Below are positions 1 to 7,871 of a stretch of DNA of 64,000 nt, piece after piece. A program made the position numbers and the translations under genes. How positions within the stretch are numbered: position 1 is the first letter of the stretch; each line of letters starts with the position of its first letter. Origin of the DNA: CAYMDP01 sp964389375. GTDB taxonomy: Bacteria; Bdellovibrionota; Bdellovibrionia; Bdellovibrionales; UBA1609. The notes under the pieces were generated by a model. The model searched no databases. It had not been told where the DNA came from and saw only the letters and a list, made by a program, of their open reading frames with translations. The DNA is taken from assembly GCA_964389375.1 (NCBI GenBank), contig CAYMDP010000005.1, positions 31,169 to 95,168 on the forward strand, in the 5' to 3' direction.

Positions 1-293
1 ATCAGCTTAGACCTTCGGGGCTGGCCCGGAACGATAAGTCCCGCGCTGATAAATTGTTCTGCCGTATCAAATTCAAAGGAGATCGCGCTGCCTCCCGCTC
101 TGTGGCAGGACATACAGTCCCGAGCAAGAATGGCCTTTGTGCTTTCAAAGAGTCGGTCACTGATGCCGGCCGATGAACTTTCTTGGGTTTGCATCTTCAT
201 CACGTCAAATTTAGAGCAAGCGTTCATTGAGGAAACCAACATTCCCAAGGGAAAAACAATGATTATGAAAAGTTTCACTTTAGAACTCATCAT
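1..293 (-). CDS. Lipoprotein with a c-type haem motif (partial, 3' end outside window)
   Basis: Reading the minus strand from position 293 gives a start M-M-S-S-K-V-K-L-F, a hydrophobic segment and a lipobox-like stretch S-S-M-N-A-C, so a secreted lipoprotein is likely. About 35 residues later comes D-C-M-S-C-H, a CxxCH covalent haem-binding motif, followed by a P-G-Q-P-R-R-S-K-L stretch. That pattern (haem motif, then a V-x-P-G-x-P-x-x-S-x-L stretch) is typical of the planctomycete-type cytochrome c domain found beside DUF1552 genes. The start codon overlaps the stop of the upstream DUF1552 gene (ATGA), so the two are probably one translationally coupled operon. The protein continues beyond the left edge, so total length and number of haems are unknown. 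The ATG at 290 is an equally possible start. Confidence 0.75.
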   Translation of the reverse strand, partial: MMSSKVKLFIIIVFPLGMLVSSMNACSKFDVMKMQTQESSSAGISDRLFESTKAILARDCMSCHRAGGSAISFEFDTAEQFISAGLIVPGQPRRSKL

Positions 294-1981
294 GCGGCAT
301 TGGATCCTGGCATGGGGAGAGGGTCTTTATAGTGATGGTAGTTTGTTCGTGCATACTCCTGAGAGTACATCTGCTGATTGGTATAGTACCAAACGCCACT
401 CGTTGAAGCACCGATATGGCCGTAGCCTCCGACTCGGGCGACTCCATTATTATGTGCGCCCAGCAAACCATCCATTCGGTTCTGAAAGAATAGATTGATT
501 TCGGGATCCTCATATTCATTTGGGTTTAATCCGAGGGCACGAAGGATGGTGGTTAGCGAGCGATTGTAATGGGCTCCATGGTAGCAGTGTCCAAATCGGG
601 GATTAGATGGATCCGGTTCAAAGTTGTCGCCCTGATTGACGTGAGGACCAAGCTCTCTGCGGGAATAGTCAATGAGGTGACCCGTTGTGATCGCCCCATT
701 CGCACTTCCGATTAGCAAACAGGGCTTATTCATATCTGAATGGACTGTTGAGCATTCTAAAGTCAGGTGGACCAATGAATTATCAAGGGCACTTCGCCCG
801 TTGGCTTCTATGACTTGATCTAGACCGGAAACAAGAGGAACTAAGAAACCATCGATAAAAAGGCGCCAAATTTCTCCCATATAAGCATGATTTATTTTGT
901 TTCCGTTTGATGCCACTTGCGCCCAAGGTTGATGGCTGTGGCCTTGGTGAAAATCTTCGGTGTTATGGCGATCAAAATAATGGTCGAGCATGCCCGTGTG
1001 AAAATCAAAGACTCGGTGCAGATCACAAGAGGCCGCAGCTACAAATATTTTTGCAAATAGGTCGTAGGCATAGGCGTGTTGTTCGGGATTGTATTGATGG
1101 CCAAAAGAGACGCCATCGTTTCGAGTTCTGTTTCCGTCAATGCTAGAGTAACTGCAGCCCGTCGTTGTCTGATTGGACCCAAGGCGACTTTGAATATCTG
1201 AGAAGCGGTCCAGAGCATTATCCAAAACCTGAGCGTCTTCGCTACTGATATGCCGGCCTCTTCGAATTCTTTGATAGTCTTCAAGGACTCTAGATAGGGC
1301 ATCCCGTCTGGGGTGGGCTTGGCTTGAGCCACCCGATTCTGGAATGGGCACGCCCCCTCGGGTAAAGAGTTGGTCAAAAAGCTGGTGGGGTTTCGGCCAT
1401 CTTCCGCTGGCACGCTGGACGGTTCCGTTTTGATCTCTAAGAAATGACCAGGCCTCTCCAAGAATCAGTGGGTCATTGGAGTGCGGGGTAAATCTTCTAT
1501 TGGCCGCAAGAACTTGATCTATTGTAGGGAGTCTTTTGAGTGCAGTGACGGTCGTGTCGTGTCCATCGGTCGCAGCAATATTTCCAAGCATGTGTCCCTG
1601 ACCGTGACCAATCCGGGTATGAAGATTGAGGCCGCGAAAGAGATTCATCTTATTCACAAAAGGGTTCAGCCGATTTCCAAAAATCGGCGAAAGCATGGAG
1701 TTCGTCTGCGGAAGAAAAGTGTTCAATCTTTGATAGCGATAGCTTAAATCAGTACCGGAGGACCCAACCAGAGGAAGTTCGTTTAAAGTTGGAAACCAGT
1801 TTTGATGGTGCCCATAGTCGTAGTTTCCGACCATGCTAAAGTATCTCTTAATTACAGCAGGGCTTTGGCCCCAAGCTTCGCGAGGTAACAGAGAGGGAAG
1901 TAGCGGAATGGCTAGTGTAAAACCACCCATTCCCTTTAAAAACATACGACGCGGATAAGTCTGCTTTTTGTATTTACCCAT
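290..1981 (-). CDS. DUF1552 family secreted protein (563 aa)
   Basis: The product begins with K-K-Q-T-Y-P-R-R-M-F-L-K-G, which contains a twin-arginine-like R-R-x-F-L-K motif, then a hydrophobic stretch ending A-W-G-Q. This fits Tat export. Length and the repeated H-rich motifs (for example F-D-F-H-T-G-M-L-D-H, D-R-H-N-T-E-D-F-H and the late G-H-C-Y-H-G-A-H-Y-N segment) fit the DUF1552 family, which in Planctomycetes and Bdellovibrionota lies beside multi-haem DUF1588/1592-type cytochromes. The family has no settled biochemical role; a redox or envelope function is inferred only from its neighbours. The gene is followed without a gap by the CxxCH lipoprotein. A TTTTGAGACA motif lies about 58 bp upstream of the start. 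Confidence 0.85.
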   Translation of the reverse strand: MGKYKKQTYPRRMFLKGMGGFTLAIPLLPSLLPREAWGQSPAVIKRYFSMVGNYDYGHHQNWFPTLNELPLVGSSGTDLSYRYQRLNTFLPQTNSMLSPIFGNRLNPFVNKMNLFRGLNLHTRIGHGQGHMLGNIAATDGHDTTVTALKRLPTIDQVLAANRRFTPHSNDPLILGEAWSFLRDQNGTVQRASGRWPKPHQLFDQLFTRGGVPIPESGGSSQAHPRRDALSRVLEDYQRIRRGRHISSEDAQVLDNALDRFSDIQSRLGSNQTTTGCSYSSIDGNRTRNDGVSFGHQYNPEQHAYAYDLFAKIFVAAASCDLHRVFDFHTGMLDHYFDRHNTEDFHQGHSHQPWAQVASNGNKINHAYMGEIWRLFIDGFLVPLVSGLDQVIEANGRSALDNSLVHLTLECSTVHSDMNKPCLLIGSANGAITTGHLIDYSRRELGPHVNQGDNFEPDPSNPRFGHCYHGAHYNRSLTTILRALGLNPNEYEDPEINLFFQNRMDGLLGAHNNGVARVGGYGHIGASTSGVWYYTNQQMYSQEYARTNYHHYKDPLPMPGSNAA

Positions 1982-2038
1982 AGGTCTATCTTATCGTCGC
2001 GAATCGGACTTCGCTTTATCAAAAGACACATTGAATCG

Positions 2039-2049
2039 TTTTGAGACAG
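2039..2049. promoter_or_regulatory. TTTTGAGACAG motif, copy 1
   Basis: TTTTGAGACAG on the plus strand, about 58 bp upstream of the DUF1552 gene. The same 10-mer TTTTGAGACA recurs in four other intergenic regions of this window (near 4529, 17341, 36279 and 63589). Its role as an operator or promoter element is inference. Confidence 0.3.
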
Positions 2050-2119
2050 CTCTCCCTAAACTAAATTCTATGAGCTAAGAAAGTGAAGAAATTTTAGACA
2101 GTCTGGGTGAATGAAAGCT

Positions 2120-2200
2120 TTAAAAATAAAGGCCGAGACCCATAACAAAAGCAGTCAATGCAGAGCCAGCAAGTGGAAGAATCCATTCGTTTAAAAACAT
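2120..2200 (-). CDS. Possible 26-residue membrane peptide
   Basis: A short minus-strand ORF encodes M-F-L-N-E-W-I-L-P-L-A-G-S-A-L-T-A-F-V-M and ends G-L-G-L-Y-F. Nearly all of it would span a membrane once. It is preceded by a strong ribosome binding site (GGAGG, 7 bases before the ATG), which is why it is called despite its length. It lies between the flagellin gene (whose terminator sits just upstream) and the DUF1552 gene. No family is recognised. It could be a small membrane protein, a toxin-like peptide, or a leader peptide. Stop is TAA. Confidence 0.45.
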   Translation of the reverse strand: MFLNEWILPLAGSALTAFVMGLGLYF

Positions 2201-2233
2201 TTTTGCCTCCGTGCAAAATCCTATTTTAAAATT

Positions 2234-2258
2234 TCCCAGCCCCTTAAGAGGGCTGGGA
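2234..2258 (-). terminator. Hairpin terminator after the first flagellin gene
   Basis: Perfect 9-bp stem (TCCCAGCCC / GGGCTGGGA) with a 7-base loop, 22 bases past the flagellin stop. On the minus strand it is followed by AAATTTTAAAATAG, a weak T-rich tail. Probably Rho-independent; the tail is not an ideal T-run. Confidence 0.7.
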
Positions 2259-2280
2259 GTCCAGTTCACTGCTATTAGAT

Positions 2281-3114
2281 TTAGCCTAAAAGTTTTAAGG
2301 CCATTTGTTGCATCGAGTTTGTCTGACCTAAAATCGAAACCGCAGCTTGCTTTAGAATCGTGTTTCGTGTCAGCTCCGCTGTTTCTTCTGCGATATCCGC
2401 ATCACGGATTCGAGAGTTTGCAGCAGATAAGTTCTCGTGTGCAATTGCCAAGTTATTAATTGTCGATGTCAGTCTATTTTGCATGGCTCCGAAGTTCGCT
2501 CGCATCGCGTTTACAGAGATCATCGCATTGTCCACAACATCTAAACTTAACTGGGCTTGCTCTTTCGTCGCTAAAGATTCAGCGACTAGACCAAGTGACT
2601 CAAGAGTTGAGTTGGCCGCCGAAGAGTTAAAAGATATTCGATCTTTAAAGTTGTCGTTTTGAACTCCAACTTGAATATCCATCACTCCGCCGGTTCCGTT
2701 CAGAAGATCTCGACCGTTAAAAGTCGTGACTTCTGCAACCCTCTGAATTTCAGACTTTAGCTGTTGATATTCAACGTCAGTAAACTTTCGTTCAATATCT
2801 CCGACCGTGTCTGAAGCCGCTTGGATCGCGAGCTCTCTCAAACGAATCAACATTGCTGAGATTTCGTTCAAACCACCTTCTGCAACTTGAACGAGGGAAA
2901 TACCGTCGTTCGCGTTTCGGCTAGCTTGTTTTAAGCCTCGGATCTGTCCTTTCAGGTTTTCGCTGATGGCCAGACCTGCGGCATCATCTGCCGCTTGGTT
3001 GATTCTAAAACCGGAACTCAATCGGGCGAGCGATGTATCCAAAGCTCGATTTGTTGAGAACAGATTTTTTTGGGCGTTGAGAGATGCAACGTTCGTTGCT
3101 ATTCTTAATCCCAT
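2281..3114 (-). CDS. fliC: Flagellin (277 aa)
   Basis: Filament subunit. The N terminus M-G-L-R-I-A-T-N-V-A-S-L-N-A-Q-K-N-L and the C terminus (S-R-I-R-D-A-D-I-A-E-E-T-A-E-L-T-R-N, then Q-A-A-V-S-I-L-G-Q) are the conserved D0/D1 helices of flagellins. The central variable region is very short, so the filament surface domain is nearly absent. An in-frame ORF extends 30 codons upstream, but the start at 3114 was chosen because AAGGAGG lies 7 bases before it and because the flagellin N terminus begins exactly there. It is paralogous to the next flagellin gene. A structured spacer and a separate promoter region separate the two, so each is probably transcribed on its own. Confidence 0.97.
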   Translation of the reverse strand: MGLRIATNVASLNAQKNLFSTNRALDTSLARLSSGFRINQAADDAAGLAISENLKGQIRGLKQASRNANDGISLVQVAEGGLNEISAMLIRLRELAIQAASDTVGDIERKFTDVEYQQLKSEIQRVAEVTTFNGRDLLNGTGGVMDIQVGVQNDNFKDRISFNSSAANSTLESLGLVAESLATKEQAQLSLDVVDNAMISVNAMRANFGAMQNRLTSTINNLAIAHENLSAANSRIRDADIAEETAELTRNTILKQAAVSILGQTNSMQQMALKLLG

Positions 3115-3275
3115 ACTTATCCTCCTTGCATTTTCCGTCCTCCTTGACTGTTGCCATCCATTGGCTACGAGCACATTCTGTGCCGCGGTTATTATTATGG
3201 ACATACGATTTGCTACAACAGCAAAGCCTATGTCAGGCTCTCCTTCTGAAACTCAGAGCGAAGTCACCCAATAAC

Positions 3276-3303
3276 GAATCGGTATTTTTCGAAGATTTTT
3301 TGA
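3276..3303 (-). promoter_or_regulatory. Possible sigma-28 (FliA) type promoter of the first flagellin
   Basis: On the minus strand, TCAAAAAA is followed after 11 bases by TACCGATTC. This resembles the flagellar sigma factor consensus (TAAAGTTT, 11 bases, GCCGATAA), mostly in the CCGAT core. It lies about 160 bases upstream of the start, leaving a long untranslated leader. Weak call. Confidence 0.35.
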
Positions 3304-3406
3304 GTCCAGTTTTTTGTTATTTTTGTGGCGTAGATTTTTTGAGAGAAAGAAGAAATTAAAAACTTCCCGTTAAGATTCGGGATTCATGTTTACCTTTAAG
3401 GAATTT

Positions 3407-3511
3407 GGGCTTCGTCTTTTCAGACGAGCCCAAAAACTTCGCAGGAAACAAGTTATCATTCAGTACCGTCCGAGTTCGCCTCGGGTTCAGAAGGACAATC
3501 CTTGTCCTTCT
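3407..3511 (-). terminator. Two hairpins in the 3' region of the second flagellin
   Basis: Two stem-loops lie between the flagellins: GGGC/GCCC-closed with an inner GTCT/AGAC pairing at 3407-3431, and a perfect 10-bp stem AGAAGGACAA / TTGTCCTTCT with a 3-base loop at 3489-3511. Neither has a clear T-run on the minus strand. They may terminate, or protect, the upstream flagellin mRNA. Confidence 0.5.
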
Positions 3512-3539
3512 GGTGAGCTAAAGTTCTATGAACCAGGCT

Positions 3540-3569
3540 CGGTTAGTCGGAAGTGATTCCGATTAACCG
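3540..3569 (-). terminator. Stem-loop overlapping the flagellin stop codon
   Basis: CGGTTAGTCGGAA and TTCCGATTAACCG pair (13 bp, one mismatch) around a 4-base loop. The stop codon of the second flagellin (3563-3565) lies inside the stem. With the two hairpins further downstream this makes a heavily folded flagellin 3' end. A role in mRNA stability is inference. Confidence 0.5.
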
Positions 3570-4408
3570 AAGGTCTTGTTCAAGAGCGAGAGAGCCGTTT
3601 GAGCCGTCTGGTTCGCTTGTGCGAGCACAGAAGTTCCTGCGTTCAACAAGATATTATTCTTGGTGAGCTCAGCGGTCTCTTCAGCAACATCAACATCTCG
3701 AATACGACTATTTGCAGCCGACATATTTTCAACCGACACCGCTAAGTTGCTGATGGTCGATTGTAAACGGTTTTGGATTGCTCCAAAGTCCGCTCTCATC
3801 GCGGAAACACTTACAATCGATGAATCGATCGCAGAAAGTGCGTTTTGAGCAGAGGCTTTATCAGCCACACTGGTCAAATTCACTCCCAATGCCGCAGCAT
3901 TGGCATCTGCTTTTGATGCATCAAAAGAAAGTCTGTCAATATTTGGATCGTTTCGAGTTCCAACTTGGAAATCGAGGATAGATCCGGTTCCGCTAAGGAG
4001 TTGAGTTCCGTTGAACTCAGTTCCGTCGGCAATTCGATCAATCTCAGACACAAGCTGATCATATTCCACGTTTAGGAATTGTCTTTCTACAGGCCCGATC
4101 GTATCTGAAGCGGCTTGTACGGACAATTCTCTAAGGCGGATCAGAATCGAGCTGATCTCGTTTAGCGCTCCTTCTGCCACTTGGACAAGGGAGACCCCAT
4201 CCTGAGCATTTCTCGAAGCTTGCTTTAAGCCTCGAATTTGAGCTTTTAAGTTTTCGGATATCGCGAGACCGGCGGCATCGTCGCCCGCGCGATTGATACG
4301 GAAGCCCGAAGACAACCGTTCTAATGATTTATCCAATCCTAACTTCGTGCCCATCAGATTTCTCTGGGCATTCAACGAAGCCGTATTGGTGTTAATTCTC
4401 AAACCCAT
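3563..4408 (-). CDS. fliC: Flagellin (281 aa)
   Basis: Second filament subunit, strongly similar to the flagellin at 2281-3114 across both conserved ends: M-G-L-R-I-N-T-N-T-A-S-L-N-A-Q-R-N-L at the start, S-R-I-R-D-V-D-V-A-E-E-T-A-E-L-T near the end. It differs mainly in the short central region (residues about 150-200) and the last 15 residues. AAGGAGGAGG precedes the ATG. Bdellovibrio genomes are known to carry several flagellin paralogues, and this pair fits that habit. The gene ends in a hairpin-rich 3' region. The 200-bp upstream region is shared with the divergent glutaminase-like gene. Confidence 0.97.
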   Translation of the reverse strand: MGLRINTNTASLNAQRNLMGTKLGLDKSLERLSSGFRINRAGDDAAGLAISENLKAQIRGLKQASRNAQDGVSLVQVAEGALNEISSILIRLRELSVQAASDTIGPVERQFLNVEYDQLVSEIDRIADGTEFNGTQLLSGTGSILDFQVGTRNDPNIDRLSFDASKADANAAALGVNLTSVADKASAQNALSAIDSSIVSVSAMRADFGAIQNRLQSTISNLAVSVENMSAANSRIRDVDVAEETAELTKNNILLNAGTSVLAQANQTAQTALSLLNKTFG

Positions 4409-4528
4409 TTTTCCTCCTCCTTGAAGAACTTGTCAGGCATCGATCCGTGATGCCTCCTGGAACAACTCCAGGGGGTTACTCTTCTGTCATAGCTCTCTTC
4501 GGCGTCTCATTCTGAGTCTTAATGGCAA

Positions 4529-4538
4529 TGTCTCAAAA
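4529..4538. promoter_or_regulatory. TTTTGAGACA motif, copy 2 (reverse orientation)
   Basis: TGTCTCAAAA on the plus strand in the divergent spacer between the second flagellin and the glutaminase-like gene. It lies within a weak dyad GTCT(N7)AGAC, and a related GTCTCAttcTGAG sequence lies about 25 bases upstream. Function unknown. Confidence 0.3.
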
Positions 4539-4607
4539 TTAGACTAAAGCCCTTGGTTTTTTTAAAAGAAGTCCCGTTTCAGAGTTTTTGGGACTAGCAT
4601 CTTAAGA

Positions 4608-5393
4608 GTGATCAAAGCCGTTCTCTTATTATTAGTCCTCTTTCAATTTCCGGCATGGGCCATTGCTTTGGACATGGCGCCCTCTGCGTGGCGGGATCCT
4701 GATACAAAGTCGAGTTCGATTCTTGCCCGAGAATTGATTCATGCAGAACGGGGGTCCGCTCTACAGCGTCGTCGTCCTTATAATAGGATGGATTTTTCTA
4801 AACTCCCTCACTGGACTTTCGAGCAGATGATGGAGGCCTTTGTTTTTTTAAGAGACCTGCGATTTGTCCAGACGGAAGAGAGGCCAGATTTTTTAAGACG
4901 ACTGTCTTGGTTGTATCCTGATGATGGCTGCAGTACTCGGGCAGGATTTATGTCTCATCTTCTATTTCAACAGAGCGGTCTTTTGCAGCCCATGAGGATT
5001 TTCGTTTTCGGCGATCTTAAAGTCGAAACAGCAAACCACCCACGGGGCCAAGTGACTTGGTGGTACCATACGGCTTTAGTCCTAAGAGTCGATTCTGAAA
5101 TCTACGTCTTGGATCCAAGTCTTTCTATTCAAAGGCCCCTAACTTTAGAGGACTGGCTTTATCTTCAAGTGGAAAGTACGGAAGACATTCAGCTGAGTCT
5201 TTGTCTTGCGGGGGCATATTCCCCAAGATCTTTATGTGATTTAGAACAGCTCCAAACCCCAGAGACACTTACAAAACATCAGAGCCTTTATCTAAAAGCC
5301 GAGTGGTCCAGGCAGTTAGAGCTAAAAAGAAACCCAGAACAAGTTCTGGGTGATGATCCGCCATGGCTCCAGTGGAGCAGCAGTTTTTATTGA
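4608..5393 (+). CDS. Secreted protein-glutaminase-like deamidase (261 aa)
   Basis: After a signal peptide (residues 1-20, ending A-W-A-I-A) the protein carries W-L-Y-P-D-D-G-C-S-T-R-A (Cys108), V-T-W-W-Y-H-T-A-L-V (His154) and I-Y-V-L-D-P-S-L (Asp169). The spacing and context match the Cys-His-Asp triad of the protein-glutaminase family first described in Chryseobacterium, which deamidates glutamine side chains in proteins; P-L-T-L-E-D-W after the Asp is also typical. The start is a GTG with a poor RBS. It is monocistronic and convergent with the L,D-transpeptidase, with a 7-bp overlap at the stops. The natural target is unknown; in a predator it could modify envelope or prey proteins, which is speculation. 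Confidence 0.8.
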   Translation: MIKAVLLLLVLFQFPAWAIALDMAPSAWRDPDTKSSSILARELIHAERGSALQRRRPYNRMDFSKLPHWTFEQMMEAFVFLRDLRFVQTEERPDFLRRLSWLYPDDGCSTRAGFMSHLLFQQSGLLQPMRIFVFGDLKVETANHPRGQVTWWYHTALVLRVDSEIYVLDPSLSIQRPLTLEDWLYLQVESTEDIQLSLCLAGAYSPRSLCDLEQLQTPETLTKHQSLYLKAEWSRQLELKRNPEQVLGDDPPWLQWSSSFY

Positions 5394-6130
5394 ATCCTTG
5401 GAATCGTCAGTTGAAGAGGCTCATGAATGGGAAGCTCTTCGGATTTAACGATAACTAAAGTTTTGTAGCCCCACTTTTTAATTGGCTGACCATCAACTCC
5501 AAGACTGCGAAATCCATTGGCATTGATTTCATCAACATAGCCAGCTCCAGAATTCCCAATCAGGTGAAACAGTGCGCGGGCGCGATTTGGCTCTAGACGA
5601 ACACAGCCCGCAGAAGCCCGGGTACCCAGACGATCTATGTTCGTGTCGAAAACCCCGTGAGTGGCTATGTTTCCATTAAAAAAGACGGCCCAAGGCATAG
5701 GGGCATTGTCGTAAAGACTAGATTGGTGTCTGGAAGAAAATCCTTCGACTCTAAAGTAGCCATTTGGAGTTACTTTTCCAGCACGAGCGGTAGAGGATTT
5801 CCAAAAATATCGAAGACCCGCTTGTCGGTCGTAAACTCGTACAGTTTGCCCGGGCTCACCTTTGAGATCTTCTTGGTTAGCCACTACAATAACTTCGTAG
5901 CTTTCGAAGCGTTGGTCTAAAAGTGGAGAGGGCAAAGCCAGGGCGATATTAAAGTCAGGGTCGGTATATTTTCTTGGATTTTCAAAATCCTCTTCGATCG
6001 ACAGATCAAAGACCGCCTGAGGATCTGCCTGGTAATCAGGAACGGGATAGGTTCGCTTTTGTGCAAATGCCGTTAACGAAAACAGCATCAAAGCAGATGA
6101 GGCAAAAAATCGAATACAGCTCTGGTTCAT
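5387..6130 (-). CDS. L,D-transpeptidase (YkuD domain), secreted (247 aa)
   Basis: Signal peptide M-N-Q-S-C-I-R-F-F-A-S-S-A-L-M-L-F-S-L-T followed by A-F-A-Q. The catalytic YkuD signature is H-G-V-F-D then R-A-S-A-G-C-V-R-L, with the active Cys and the upstream His. Members crosslink peptidoglycan stem peptides (3-3 links) or attach proteins to the wall. The start at 6130 was preferred over an in-frame ATG 21 bases upstream because AGGGGGG lies just before it and the signal peptide begins there. In Bdellovibrio many L,D-transpeptidases remodel predator or prey walls, so such a role is possible but not shown here. Confidence 0.9.
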   Translation of the reverse strand: MNQSCIRFFASSALMLFSLTAFAQKRTYPVPDYQADPQAVFDLSIEEDFENPRKYTDPDFNIALALPSPLLDQRFESYEVIVVANQEDLKGEPGQTVRVYDRQAGLRYFWKSSTARAGKVTPNGYFRVEGFSSRHQSSLYDNAPMPWAVFFNGNIATHGVFDTNIDRLGTRASAGCVRLEPNRARALFHLIGNSGAGYVDEINANGFRSLGVDGQPIKKWGYKTLVIVKSEELPIHEPLQLTIPRIQ

Positions 6131-6443
6131 TGGCCCCCCTAAAAATTTCAAAATTTTTGCATGAGGAGATTTGCGGGCTCGATCTCTCTTTTATGCTTTG
6201 AGAAGGTTCTAACTAGGAAGACCACATAATGAAATTAGTATATGATGAATGAAAAACTTACTTGAATTTCACTGGGTCCCTCGTGGGACGGAATGGGTCG
6301 AATATTATTCCCGGGGGCTTTGCTTCGAACAGATTTTCGGGCTTGTCGATCTTAGGGTTTAGAGAAAAAGCAGAAAGGGTGACCCGGAGCATTTGCCCGA
6401 GGTGACTTATGAAAGAAGGAGAAGGGGGGATCTTCCCGCGCCT
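6131..6443. other. Intergenic region without a recognisable gene
   Basis: This 313-bp stretch between the L,D-transpeptidase start and the folA stop has no ORF with a convincing RBS. A short CCTCGTGGG segment near 6285 matches part of the family-B hairpin arms at 34973-35044, and an AATATTATTCCCGG segment follows, so it may hold a decayed relative; no inverted partner arm is present. Confidence 0.3.
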
Positions 6444-6938
6444 CTAGGTTTTCTTGCGGGAATAAGTTAAAAATGAAAAGGGAACTGGTTCATCTCGATC
6501 TCTTCTTTCGACTTCGACGAACTGGCTTTTATCGACTTCCGGGTAGGTGATATCGCCCGGAAAATCCTTATGGATTCTAGTAAGATAAATCAAATCCACC
6601 TGGTTCATGGTTTCCCTAAAAATTTCGCCACCACCGATGATAAAGATCTCTTCCCCGTACTGAGCTTTCTGACTTTTACAGAACTCGATAGCCTCTTTAA
6701 TACTTTTGAACACATGGGCGCCTTCGGGCTTATAGCCTTCTTGCCTTGTTACAACCACGTTCAACCGATGAGGTAGGGGGTGACCAACGGATTCAAAGGT
6801 CTTTCGGCCCATGATGAGGGCTTTGCCCTTCGTTTTATCCCGAAAGAATTTTAAGTCTTCCGGGATATGCCAGGGCAAAGTGTTGTCTTTGCCGATGACG
6901 CCGTTTTTGCTTGCGGCCACGATATGGGACAAAATCAT
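6444..6938 (-). CDS. folA: Dihydrofolate reductase (164 aa)
   Basis: Reduces dihydrofolate to tetrahydrofolate with NADPH. The protein has the family layout: I-V-A-A-S-K-N-G-V-I-G-K-D-N-T-L-P-W-H at the N terminus (substrate loop with L-P-W), M-G-R-K-T-F-E-S-V (NADPH phosphate contact) and I-I-G-G-G-E-I-F in the C-terminal half. Length is typical. Its ATG overlaps the thyA stop by 4 bp, so translation is coupled. Because thyA converts methylene-THF to DHF, the pair regenerates the cofactor used in dTMP synthesis. Confidence 0.97.
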   Translation of the reverse strand: MILSHIVAASKNGVIGKDNTLPWHIPEDLKFFRDKTKGKALIMGRKTFESVGHPLPHRLNVVVTRQEGYKPEGAHVFKSIKEAIEFCKSQKAQYGEEIFIIGGGEIFRETMNQVDLIYLTRIHKDFPGDITYPEVDKSQFVEVERRDRDEPVPFSFLTYSRKKT

Positions 6939-7729
6939 ACGGCCACCTCGGCCTTAATGTGAGGCTCTGGATCGTAGCCCGACAGTTCAAAATCTTCGTA
7001 AGTGAAATCAAAAATGGATTTTATATTTGGATTTAGCTTCATTTGCGGAAGAGGCTTTGGCGTTCTTGTCAGTTGCAGGCGAGCTTGATCCAAGTGATTT
7101 GAATAAAGATGAGCGTCGCCAAGAGTGTGAATAAACTCACCGGGCTCAAAACCACAGACTTGCGCCATCATCAAATTTAACAAGGCGTAGCTTGCGATAT
7201 TAAAGGGAACACCCAAGAAGACATCGGCGCTGCGCTGATACATCTGACAACTTAAGCGACCTTTTGCGACGTAAAACTGAAAGAAAGCATGGCAAGGAGG
7301 CAAAGCCATTTTGTCAATTTCTCCGGGATTAAAAGCTACGACTAAATGTCTTCTCGAGTTTGGATCTTTTTTAAGACTTTCAACGACATTTGCAATCTGA
7401 TCGATTTGTTTTCCTTCAGGGGATTTCCAAGATCTCCACTGAGATCCATAAACCGGCCCAAGGTTTCCATCTTTATCCGCCCATTCATTCCAGATATTGA
7501 CTTTGTTTTCGGTCAAATACTTGATGTTTGTTTCGCCCTTTAAAAACCAAAGCAGCTCGTGAATGATGGATCTTGTATGAAGCTTTTTGGTTGTGATTAA
7601 AGGAAAGCCTTCTTTTAAATCAAAGCGCATTTGGTGGCCAAACACACTTAAGGTTCCAGTCCCTGTGCGGTCTTCTTTGTCGACTCCATTTTCGAGAATA
7701 TGTCGGAGTAAATTTTGGTATTGCTGCAT
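6935..7729 (-). CDS. thyA: Thymidylate synthase (264 aa)
   Basis: Makes dTMP from dUMP with methylene-tetrahydrofolate. Full-length ThyA type: E-D-R-T-G-T-G-T near the N terminus, the catalytic L-P-P-C-H-A-F-F-Q-F-Y, the R-R-H/Q-R-S-A-D-V-F-L-G-V-P-F-N-I-A-S-Y block and the D-A-H-L-Y-x-N-H motif. Length equals the E. coli enzyme. First gene of a thyA-folA operon, divergent from the HD-domain gene. Confidence 0.98.
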   Translation of the reverse strand: MQQYQNLLRHILENGVDKEDRTGTGTLSVFGHQMRFDLKEGFPLITTKKLHTRSIIHELLWFLKGETNIKYLTENKVNIWNEWADKDGNLGPVYGSQWRSWKSPEGKQIDQIANVVESLKKDPNSRRHLVVAFNPGEIDKMALPPCHAFFQFYVAKGRLSCQMYQRSADVFLGVPFNIASYALLNLMMAQVCGFEPGEFIHTLGDAHLYSNHLDQARLQLTRTPKPLPQMKLNPNIKSIFDFTYEDFELSGYDPEPHIKAEVAV

Positions 7730-7871
7730 TTTAAGACCCCCTTGTCCGTAAAGAGCTTTATCCCTTCTATCGCGATCAAGGAATCATCTCCAGTCTAGAT
7801 ACGCTGTGATATGCTATGCGGGCTGCGTTATTTTCTTTGACCCAGAGCGGGGAAGTCGGTACGAGAAGCCT

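Noticed and set aside
4409..4607. A sigma-28 promoter for the second flagellin
   Set aside because: No convincing TAAA-N11-CCGAT-like pair on the minus strand.
6265..6312. Possible family-B remnant before folA
   Set aside because: Only a 9-bp match and a loose AT-rich match, no inverted partner.
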